Positions 8,423 through 15,791 of a stretch of 64,000 nt of DNA are shown here, in pieces (position 1 is the first letter of the stretch; each line of letters opens with the position of its first letter). Source of the stretch: JACKAQ01 sp020634975 [NCBI: Calditrichia bacterium] (GTDB lineage: Bacteria; Calditrichota; Calditrichia; RBG-13-44-9). The notes below the pieces were generated by a model. It had not been told where the DNA came from. It was given only the letters and a program-made list of their open reading frames with translations, and did no database searches. The DNA is taken from positions 744,001 to 808,000 of the forward strand of contig JACKAQ010000001.1 of the NCBI GenBank assembly GCA_020634975.1, read 5' to 3'. The translations under genes were made by a program, and so were the position numbers.

Positions 8423-8969
8423 GAATCCCACCTGTTATTTCCCAATGTTGAACCGTTTGTTGAAGTTTCATCCACTGCGACTGCACGCCAAATTGCACAC
8501 CCCACCGGTTGAACTCCCGCCGAAAACGAACGCCCAGTTGCAGTTGCCGGTGCCAGTTTGTTTCTGCCGGAATTTCAGTTTCGCCGATGGCGCCGAGGTC
8601 AATCCGTTGCGCATCGCGGTGCAACCGAACAGCACCGGCAGCCGCCAAAACTTCGCTACTCGCATTTCCCGGCAGTTTTGCAAACGTCCATCCGGTGATG
8701 ATCGCCAGCGGCAGCAGTGCCACCGCCAGTTTGCCCGTTCCGCCAATGGTGTCAAATATCTCGTGGGTTGTTTGATACCCGAATTGTATGCCGATGCGAA
8801 AATTTTCCGGCAGCGCGACTGCCGTTTCGCTGCGCCAGCCAACCGATGATTGCCAGTTGGTTGCTGCATCGAAACGGGTGAATTGCATCTGCGCAGCCAT
8901 TTGTAATTGCTGGGCATTTACGATCGCGCATCCAAAACACACCAGCCAAAACACAACATTCCTTATCAA
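8400..8969 (-). CDS. Small outer-membrane barrel-like protein, unknown, probable TTG start
   Basis: The start is inferred as a TTG at 8969, nine bases after AAAGGAG. It places a clean signal peptide (IRNVVFWLVCFGCAIVNA, then QQLQMA) at the N-terminus of a 189-residue protein. A GTG two codons earlier is closer to the site than usual. The longer open frame to 9098 is unlikely. The mature part contains strand-like blocks (QMQFTRFDAATNWQSSVGWRS, FRIGIQFGYQT, RQLQLGVRFRREF, WGVQFGVQSQ) and one hydrophobic stretch (LAVALLPLAIITGWTFAKL). The 3' end overlaps the next barrel gene by 23 bases. It is the first gene of the minus-strand cluster. Confidence 0.6.
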   Translation of the reverse strand: MIRNVVFWLVCFGCAIVNAQQLQMAAQMQFTRFDAATNWQSSVGWRSETAVALPENFRIGIQFGYQTTHEIFDTIGGTGKLAVALLPLAIITGWTFAKLPGNASSEVLAAAGAVRLHRDAQRIDLGAIGETEIPAETNWHRQLQLGVRFRREFNRWGVQFGVQSQWMKLQQTVQHWEITGGIHANLFNL

Positions 8970-9379
8970 TTGCACACACTCCTTTGCCAATTGCGTGATG
9001 TTTTTACAGTGCCAGGATATTTGTTGGAGATCAAAGAACCGTTGAAATGTTGAGCGACCGGCTGAACCACTATTCGCTTCGTTAACTACCCCGGCCACCT
9101 TGTCTGCTTATTTGGCAAAAGGCGGGCCAACTTTTTGGGGATGGGGTTCACCATGATCGCAAACCATTGTTTCAATTATACTTAAGGGATCGATCAATCG
9201 ATCTTTTCCTGATTTGATAATCAGAAAAAACTGTTGCGGGAACAGATTAGCGGGCATGCTTTGTAAAATAATTTTACAAACGCTCAGCGCAATTTTTCTG
9301 AGCTTGTTGGCGATAAAGCCTTTCATAAATCCTGCATTATTTGTACATTTAAATTGAATAAACTTAACCCAAAAGCCTT
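8970..9379. promoter_or_regulatory. Divergent control region between the barrel cluster and the sensory operon
   Basis: These 410 bases separate two divergently transcribed operons and hold no convincing gene. Visible structure includes GATCGAT-CA-ATCGATC at 9188-9203, a 21-base dyad at 9260-9280 and a GCTCAG...CTGAGC hairpin starting at about 9282. A 72-codon minus-strand frame here shows no recognisable domain. Confidence 0.5.
9260..9280. promoter_or_regulatory. Perfect 21-base palindrome, possible operator
   Basis: TTTGTAAAAT and ATTTTACAAA are exact 10-base inverted arms around a single central A, about 100 bases before the first start codon of the plus-strand sensory operon. The size and symmetry fit a dimeric repressor site. 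No regulator can be named. Confidence 0.4.
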
Positions 9380-9586
9380 ATGGATACACGTTCGCTAAAG
9401 CGCCAAAAACTGATTGCACTGTTCTTTCTGGGATTCATTTTATTGAATGGTCCAATCCTGTCCTTATTCAAAAATGGCACCGTTGCAGGTATTCCCTCAC
9501 TCTATTTTTATTTGTTTAGTGTATGGTTCGGCATTATTCTGATCAAGGCATTTATCATCGAAAAAAGCAGCGCATCATCGCGCTAG
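9380..9586 (+). CDS. Small two-helix membrane protein upstream of SLC5 histidine kinase (CbrX-like position)
   Basis: The 68-residue product has two hydrophobic segments (LIALFFLGFILLNGPILSLF at about 11-30, and LYFYLFSVWFGIILIKAFII at about 41-60) and a basic N-terminus. It ends 22 bases before the SLC5-kinase gene. In pseudomonads a small membrane protein, CbrX, is encoded directly before the SLC5 kinase CbrA; the size, topology and position here match that arrangement. Homology itself is not proven. A likely role is as a partner of the transporter domain or in coupling its translation (inference). Confidence 0.65.
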   Translation: MDTRSLKRQKLIALFFLGFILLNGPILSLFKNGTVAGIPSLYFYLFSVWFGIILIKAFIIEKSSASSR

Positions 9587-9608
9587 TGGCCAAAAGATTG
9601 AGAGGTTT

Positions 9609-12389
9609 ATGCTGCAAAACTGGGTGGTCATTTTTACTTCATTCGGATATCTTGCGGTACTGTTTGCCATTGCGTATTACGGCGACCGGCGCGCATCAAT
9701 GCAACGCAGCGTCATCAGCAACCCGTATATTTACGCACTGTCGCTGGCGGTATATTGCACAGCGTGGACGTTTTACGGCAGCGTTGGCAGGGCAGCAAAC
9801 AGCGGCGTCGGGTTTTTGCCGATTTACCTCGGTCCAACGCTGATCATCACCCTTTGGTGGGTGGTGATGCGCAAAATCATTCGAATCAGTAAAAAAAACC
9901 GCATCACCTCCATTGCCGATTTTGTGGCTTCGCGATACGGCAAAAGCAATTTATTGGGCGGAACCGTTACCGTCATCGCAGTGATCGGCATCGTGCCGTA
10001 TATTTCGCTGCAGTTGAAAGCGATTTCCATCAGTTTTCAGATCATCAGCGGCTATCCGAATGTGATTATGCCTGCGCAATCATCCAGCCTCGGATTAAAC
10101 GATACCACTCTTTCCATCGCCATGATTTTGGCGGTTTTCACCATTTTATTCGGCACCCGGCATCTCGATGCCACGGAACGACACGAAGGGTTGGTTGCAG
10201 CCATCGCGTTTGAATCGGTGGTGAAATTGATCGCTTTTCTGGCAGTCGGACTGTTCGTAACCTATAGTATGTATGATGGTTTCGGCGATATTTTCCAACG
10301 GGCGGCGCAACACGATGATCTGCAAAAGCTGTTCGGTTTCAGCGATGTTTCCGGCTCACAGGCAGACTGGATTCTCCTGCTCATCGTATCGATGATGGCG
10401 ATCATGTTCCTGCCGCGCCAGTTTCAGGTCACGGTCATCGAAAATGTCAACGAAAAACATCTCGGAAAAGCCATCTGGCTGTTTCCGCTTTATATGCTGG
10501 TGATCAACATTTTTGTGCTGCCGATTGCCCTCGGCGGGCTGATGCATTTTGCCGGACAAAATGTGGACGCCGATACCTTTGTGCTCACCCTTCCGATGAT
10601 CGCCCAACAGGAATGGCTGACGTTGCTGGTGTTTATCGGCGGACTTTCCGCCGCAACCGGAATGGTGATTGTCGAAACGATTGCCCTAAGCACGATGATT
10701 TGCAACGACTTAGTGATGCCGCTGCTGCTGCGTTTGAAATTCCTGCGCCTCACCGAACGGAAGGACCTCACCGGATTGCTGCTGGCGATCCGCCGGGGCA
10801 GCATCATTTTGGTGATGTTGATGGGCTATTTTTACTTCCATTTTGTGGGCGAATTTTTCTCGCTGGTGTCCATCGGGCTAACCTCATTTGTGGCGGTTGC
10901 CCAATTTGCACCGGCAATTTTGGGCGGCATTTTCTGGAAACAGGGCTCCCGCCACGGTGCAATGACCGGATTGATTATCGGATTTGCGGTTTGGGCATTT
11001 ACCCTCCCCTTTCCGTCGATGGTGCGTGCCGGATTGTTTTCGGAAACAATCATCACCCAGGGGTTGTTCGGCATCGAGCTGCTCCGCCCGTTTCATCTGT
11101 TCGGGCTGGAGGGTTTCGGGCAAATCAGCCACTCGGTGTTCTGGAGTTTGCTGTTGAATACAATCGGCTACGTCACCGTTTCGCTGTTCAGCCGGCAATC
11201 GGGCATTGAACTGAATCAGGCGTCACTGTTTGTGGATATTTTCAAATATACCGGCGGTGTGGAAGTTTCATCCATTTGGCGCGGAACGGCATCGGCATCG
11301 GCGCGCGACCTGCACGATCTGCTCCGCAGATTTTTGGGCAAACGCCGCACAGATGAAGTGTTCACCGAATACGCCGAGGTTCACAAAATCAACTGGCAAA
11401 AATCGATCATCGCCGATACCGATTTTGTGAATCACACCGAGCAGGTGCTCGCCGGCGCTGTGGGTTCCGCAACTGCCCGCGGATTGATCGGCGCAGTGGT
11501 GAAAGAGGAGCCGCTCAGCCTGGACGAAGTGGTCGAAATCCTCAACGAAACCCAGCAAGTGCTCGCCCACACCCGCGAGCTGGAAGAAAAATCCCGCGAA
11601 CTGGAAGAACTTACCGGCGAACTGCAGGCTGCCAACCAACGGCTGCAGGAACTCGACCGGATGAAAGACGACTTTGTATCCACCGTAACGCACGAATTGC
11701 GGACACCGCTCACTTCCGTCCGGGCGTTTTCGGAAATTTTATACGATAATCCGGAGTTGGATATCAACCAGCGCCAGCATTTTTTGAGCATTATCATCAA
11801 AGAAAGCGAACGGTTGACCCGGCTGATCAATCAGGTGCTGGATCTGCAAAAGATGGAATCGCATACGCTGGATTGGAAGATCAGCCAGGTGGATATTTCC
11901 GAAGTGATCCGCGACGCAATGGCCGCAACCAGCCAGTTGCTGGCGGAAAAGCGCATCAAAACGGCGGTGGATTTGCCGGAAAAACCGGCATTCATTCGCG
12001 GCGACCGCGACCGGCTGATGCAGGTGATGCTGAATCTGATTTCCAACGCCATAAAATTTTGCGATAGCCAAACCGGTAAAATAAATTTGCGGCTGCAGCA
12101 AATTAGCGATCATGTGCAGATTGATGTGCAGGATAACGGCATCGGCATTCGACGGGAAGATCAGGAAATTATTTTCGAAAAATTTCATCAGGTTCACGGC
12201 GAGGTGGGCAGCCAGCCCGGCGGGAGCGGATTGGGGCTGGCAATCACCCGGCGAATTATCGAATTTCATCAGGGCAAAATTTGGGTAAAAAGCGCTCCCG
12301 GCAAAGGTTCAACGTTTTCATTTACGCTGTCCCGTGCGGATCAATCGGCTGAAACAGAAGTAAACCAAAGTGCCGGCGATCAGAAATAA
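9609..12389 (+). CDS. SLC5 transporter-STAC-histidine kinase hybrid sensor (CbrA-like)
   Basis: The 926-residue product starts at an ATG with GAGAGG three bases before it. Residues 1 to about 530 form a sodium:solute symporter domain with about 13 membrane helices (AVYCTAWTFYGSVG and FVASRYGKSN are typical). Residues of about 545-640 match the STAC linker (LRRFLGKRRTDEVF, LAGAVGSATARGLIGAVVKEEPLSLDEV). A coiled coil follows, then the dimerisation domain with phospho-acceptor His695 in THELRTPL. The ATPase domain has an N-box (LNLISNAIKF), G1 (DNGIGI) and G2 (GSGLGLAI). CbrA-type proteins sense or transport a nutrient and signal by phosphorylation. Here the neighbouring acetate genes suggest a carboxylic acid as the signal (inference). 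The partner is probably the receiver at 12488. Confidence 0.9.
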   Translation: MLQNWVVIFTSFGYLAVLFAIAYYGDRRASMQRSVISNPYIYALSLAVYCTAWTFYGSVGRAANSGVGFLPIYLGPTLIITLWWVVMRKIIRISKKNRITSIADFVASRYGKSNLLGGTVTVIAVIGIVPYISLQLKAISISFQIISGYPNVIMPAQSSSLGLNDTTLSIAMILAVFTILFGTRHLDATERHEGLVAAIAFESVVKLIAFLAVGLFVTYSMYDGFGDIFQRAAQHDDLQKLFGFSDVSGSQADWILLLIVSMMAIMFLPRQFQVTVIENVNEKHLGKAIWLFPLYMLVINIFVLPIALGGLMHFAGQNVDADTFVLTLPMIAQQEWLTLLVFIGGLSAATGMVIVETIALSTMICNDLVMPLLLRLKFLRLTERKDLTGLLLAIRRGSIILVMLMGYFYFHFVGEFFSLVSIGLTSFVAVAQFAPAILGGIFWKQGSRHGAMTGLIIGFAVWAFTLPFPSMVRAGLFSETIITQGLFGIELLRPFHLFGLEGFGQISHSVFWSLLLNTIGYVTVSLFSRQSGIELNQASLFVDIFKYTGGVEVSSIWRGTASASARDLHDLLRRFLGKRRTDEVFTEYAEVHKINWQKSIIADTDFVNHTEQVLAGAVGSATARGLIGAVVKEEPLSLDEVVEILNETQQVLAHTRELEEKSRELEELTGELQAANQRLQELDRMKDDFVSTVTHELRTPLTSVRAFSEILYDNPELDINQRQHFLSIIIKESERLTRLINQVLDLQKMESHTLDWKISQVDISEVIRDAMAATSQLLAEKRIKTAVDLPEKPAFIRGDRDRLMQVMLNLISNAIKFCDSQTGKINLRLQQISDHVQIDVQDNGIGIRREDQEIIFEKFHQVHGEVGSQPGGSGLGLAITRRIIEFHQGKIWVKSAPGKGSTFSFTLSRADQSAETEVNQSAGDQK

Positions 12390-12487
12390 TGTGTTTTTTT
12401 ATCTACTCAAAACGAGTTAGGTGGTTATTTTTTATATAGTTACAAATTTTGTATTAAAAAGCTGTTGCGCCAAAGGGGGTCCACAAC

Positions 12488-12859
12488 ATGGCAAAACGAG
12501 TACTCATCGTAGACGACGAACCGAACATTGTGATTTCTCTGGAATTTCTGATGCGTCAATCCGGATATGAGATTCGCGTAGCGCGAGACGGGCGGGAAGC
12601 CGAAACCGCTTTGGCTGAATTCCAACCCGACCTGGTGTTGCTGGATGTGATGTTGCCGCACAAATCCGGTTTTGAATTGTGCCAAACGATCCGCGAAAAC
12701 CCGGATTGGAAATCACTGAAAATTGTGCTGCTGACCGCCAAAGGGCGGGAAATGGACATCACAAAAGGGCTTTCCCTGGGTGCTGACGATTATGTTAGCA
12801 AACCGTTTTCCACAAAAGAGTTGGTGGAAAAGGTGAACATATTGATCAATGAACCCTAA
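12488..12859 (+). CDS. Stand-alone response regulator receiver protein
   Basis: The 123-residue product is a single CheY-like receiver domain with no DNA-binding output. It keeps the acidic pair D10/E11, phospho-acceptor Asp53 (LLDVMLP), the conserved Thr in VLLTAKG and the Lys in YVSKPF. A GGGGGT site precedes the ATG. It lies 98 bases after the SLC5 kinase, so it is the obvious phosphate acceptor. Lacking an effector domain, it must act by protein contact, perhaps with the adjacent membrane exonuclease or the sigma-54 activator at 33394 (inference). Confidence 0.9.
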   Translation: MAKRVLIVDDEPNIVISLEFLMRQSGYEIRVARDGREAETALAEFQPDLVLLDVMLPHKSGFELCQTIRENPDWKSLKIVLLTAKGREMDITKGLSLGADDYVSKPFSTKELVEKVNILINEP

Positions 12860-12880
12860 AAAATACCCGCAAAAATTCTA

Positions 12881-15031
12881 ATGAACCTCAAACAACGTTT
12901 TATTTTGACCATCCGGCTGGCGGTTTTGGCGCTGGCGCTGATTATTTTTTTTGCGATCCTCATTTATGCGCAAATGCAGCCACCGGATGAATACGAACTG
13001 ATTGTCACATTTGTGCACAAACATTTTTGGATTGTGGTGCTGCCGCCGGCGGGTTTGCTGCTGTTGCTCGGCTGGGCAGTCCACTGGTTTGGCGATCGTT
13101 ATTTGGTGCCGCTCAACAAAATCACCGAAGATACCGGAATTCTGGTTGTCAACCCATCCCACCGGATCACCGTTCCGCAAAGCGAGACATTGCAGCGTTT
13201 AGCCGCATCCATCAACGCGACGGCAGATCATTTTGACGAACTTCGCCAAAATATCGAGCAGAACATCGAAAAAGCCAACGAAGCGCTGGCCGAAGAAAAA
13301 AATATTTTACTGACGCTCATCGCCAAGCTCAACGAAGGCATTTTGGTCTGCAACCGCGATTGCAACATTTTATTGTATAACGAACGTGCGGGACAAATTT
13401 TTATGCGAACCGATACCCAAAGCGGGTCGGAATCGCAGTTTGGCAGCATGATCGGCTTGGGGCGTTCGCTGCTCGGCATTATCGATCCGCGATTGGTTCA
13501 GCATGCGCTGGATGAAGTGATGCACCGCATCAGCCGCGAAAACAGCGCACCGGTTTCCCAATTTGTCACCACCGGCAGCAGCAACCAATTGTTGCGGGTT
13601 CAGCTTGCCCCGATTCTCGATAATCAAAAAAATTTCGACGGTTTTTTGCTGGTGCTTTACGACATCACCCAAAAAGTAAAACGCGACAGCCAGCGCGATA
13701 TGCTGTTGCAGGTGTTGAGCGAAGGCATCCGCGCATCGGTAGCCGGGATTCGCGCGGCGATCGAAACCGTCATCGATTATCCGTCGATGTCTGCGGCAGA
13801 GCGCGAAAATTTCCAGAAAACCATCCACAGCGAATCGCTGATGCTCAGCACGCTCATCAACAAAACAACCAGCGATTTTTCCGAACATTTTAAAGCACAT
13901 TGGCCGCTGGAACAGATGCTTTGCCCGGATTTGCTGGCAGCCATTCAGCGTGCGGCAACGGAGCGATTGAACATCAATATTGCGTTGGAAAGTTGTGAGG
14001 AGAGCATCTGGATTAATGTAGACAGCTATTCGCTAACTCAGGCGTATCTCTTTATTTTACACGAGCTTAAACAACTGGAAATCACTGATTTTTCTTTCCG
14101 GATTGAGCGAAAAAATCATTTCGTTAATGTCGATCTGGCATGGCAATCCAAAAAGTTTCCGCGAGATGTAATGCAAGACTGGAAATCGCAATTTTTGCTG
14201 ATCGACAACGAAGGAATCATGCTCACATTGCAGGAAGTGCTCGACCGCCACGATGCGGAAATCTGGTCCAAATCCGATCCCGAAAACAACGAATTTTATT
14301 TGCGGTTGTTGTTACCCGCTATTCCCGAACCCGTTTCAAAACCGGTGCAAATAATGCCGGACGCCGAAAGCCGCCCGGAATATTATGATTTCGATCTGTT
14401 CAATCGCCCCGGACAAATGAGCGAACTGGACGATGTGCCGCTTTCCGAATTGAGTTTTACGGTTTTCGATACCGAAACCACCGGTTTGAACCCATCGGAT
14501 GGCGACGAAATTATTTCGGTGGGTGCGATCCGGATCGTCAATGGGCGCATGCTTCGCCGGGAAGTATTCGATCAGCTGGTGGACCCGCGCCGGACGTTGT
14601 CGCGCGAATCGATTAAAGTTCACGGCATTTCGCCGGAGATGTTGGTCAACCAACCGACCATCGACAGAGTGTTGCCGGCATTTCACGATTACGCAAAAAA
14701 AACCGTGCTGGTGGCTCACAACGCCGCTTTCGACATGCGATTTTTGCAAATAAAGGAAGAAAATACCGGTGTGAAATTTGTCAATCCGGTGCTGGATACA
14801 TTGCTGCTTTCTGCATTTGTGCACCCAAATCAGGATAAACACAGTTTGGATGAGGTTGCCAAACGGTTGGGCGTAACGATTATCGGCAGGCATACGGCTT
14901 TGGGGGATTCGCTGGTGACAGCAGAGGTTTTTCTGAAATTGTTGCCACTGCTGGCCAAAAAAGGCGTTCGCACACTCCGTGAAGCGCGCGAAGCCTCTCA
15001 AAAAACATTTTACGCACGACTAAAATATTAA
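12881..15031 (+). CDS. Membrane PAS/degenerate-kinase protein fused to a DEDDh 3'-5' exonuclease
   Basis: The 716-residue product has membrane helices at about 11-30 and 49-67, a HAMP-like segment to about 120, a coiled coil, and a PAS-like domain (about 145-265, ending LLVLYDITQKVKRD). A histidine-kinase-like region (about 268-480) follows in which the phospho-acceptor His box is replaced by EGIRASVAGIRAA. After a linker comes a DnaQ/PolC-epsilon type exonuclease (about 523-690) with a complete catalytic set: D530 and E532 in FDTETTG, D618 in AHNAAFD, H671 and D676 in HTALGD. Its substrate may be a short RNA, DNA or dinucleotide. Similar exonucleases occur beside acetate permeases and DUF294 proteins in proteobacteria, as I recall. 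It is convergent with Ppa, three bases away. Confidence 0.85.
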   Translation: MNLKQRFILTIRLAVLALALIIFFAILIYAQMQPPDEYELIVTFVHKHFWIVVLPPAGLLLLLGWAVHWFGDRYLVPLNKITEDTGILVVNPSHRITVPQSETLQRLAASINATADHFDELRQNIEQNIEKANEALAEEKNILLTLIAKLNEGILVCNRDCNILLYNERAGQIFMRTDTQSGSESQFGSMIGLGRSLLGIIDPRLVQHALDEVMHRISRENSAPVSQFVTTGSSNQLLRVQLAPILDNQKNFDGFLLVLYDITQKVKRDSQRDMLLQVLSEGIRASVAGIRAAIETVIDYPSMSAAERENFQKTIHSESLMLSTLINKTTSDFSEHFKAHWPLEQMLCPDLLAAIQRAATERLNINIALESCEESIWINVDSYSLTQAYLFILHELKQLEITDFSFRIERKNHFVNVDLAWQSKKFPRDVMQDWKSQFLLIDNEGIMLTLQEVLDRHDAEIWSKSDPENNEFYLRLLLPAIPEPVSKPVQIMPDAESRPEYYDFDLFNRPGQMSELDDVPLSELSFTVFDTETTGLNPSDGDEIISVGAIRIVNGRMLRREVFDQLVDPRRTLSRESIKVHGISPEMLVNQPTIDRVLPAFHDYAKKTVLVAHNAAFDMRFLQIKEENTGVKFVNPVLDTLLLSAFVHPNQDKHSLDEVAKRLGVTIIGRHTALGDSLVTAEVFLKLLPLLAKKGVRTLREAREASQKTFYARLKY

Positions 15032-15034
15032 CTG

Positions 15035-15646
15035 TTAGCGCCCGAATTCTTCGTCGTAATCCGACATTGCAGCTTGCACAACTTCCAATGCCCGCTCCGC
15101 GCCGTAAACTTCTTCGATATCCAGTTGCGATGGTGATCCCGGCACCATTTTGTAAGTGCTGAAATAATGCCGCAATCGCTCCACCAAAATTTCCGGCAGT
15201 TCGGATATATCGTGCACATTTTGCCAAATGTTATCGTTTTCCAGCACAGCGATAATTTTATCATCCGCCTCGCCTTTGTCGATACACTGCAATCCGCCAA
15301 CCACCCGCGAATTCAAAATAATTTCCACACGATTGATGGGACGCTCGCTGAGCACGCAAATATCCAACGGATCGCCGTCGCCACCATTTGCTTTTGGCGC
15401 AAGTGAGCCCACCCGACGCCCGCAATAGGTTCGCGGAATAAACCCGTAAAGCGCCGGCGGCTGCGAAGAACTGCGCTGCGGACGATCCACCCGAATGTAG
15501 CCGGTAATTTTGTCCACTTCATATTTCACAAAGTCAAACGGCGTTATTTCAATATATGCATGCACAACTTTTGGTGCATCCGGTCCGGTTTCCAATCCAT
15601 GCCACGGATGCGGACGCCAACGATAAAACGGCGGGGGAAATGACAT
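15035..15646 (-). CDS. ppa: Inorganic pyrophosphatase (family I)
   Basis: The 203-residue product hydrolyses pyrophosphate to phosphate in the cytoplasm. The family I metal-binding signature DGDPLD is present, with other conserved pieces ([35 protein letters not shown]). The ATG at 15646 has GGAG six bases upstream; a TTG at 15652 is the only alternative. The size is slightly above the usual 175-180 residues because of an N-terminal extension ([19 protein letters not shown]), a form also seen in some plant-like bacterial enzymes. In this island it would pull the AMP-forming Acs and PrpE reactions by removing PPi. Confidence 0.92.
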   Translation of the reverse strand: MSFPPPFYRWRPHPWHGLETGPDAPKVVHAYIEITPFDFVKYEVDKITGYIRVDRPQRSSSQPPALYGFIPRTYCGRRVGSLAPKANGGDGDPLDICVLSERPINRVEIILNSRVVGGLQCIDKGEADDKIIAVLENDNIWQNVHDISELPEILVERLRHYFSTYKMVPGSPSQLDIEEVYGAERALEVVQAAMSDYDEEFGR

Positions 15647-15791
15647 TCTCAACTCCTGAAGTTTAATGTGTTTTACAAAAATAAGTCGCAGAACTTTGTT
15701 TGATTTTCAATTTTCGATTTTCACAACACCGATCAGTGATTCATCAACCCACCGTGAAACGCCCGATGCGGCGCATTTTTTAATGTTCAAA

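Noticed and set aside
9113-9128. Possible plus-strand sigma-54 element (TGGCA-N8-GC)
   Set aside because: The -24/-12 spacing is right, but the -12 part is GGGC, it is 250 bases from the first gene and no activator sites are nearby, so it may be chance.
9108-9326. 72-codon minus-strand frame in the divergent control region
   Set aside because: It runs through palindromes in promoter position, has no recognisable motif and no clear start site.
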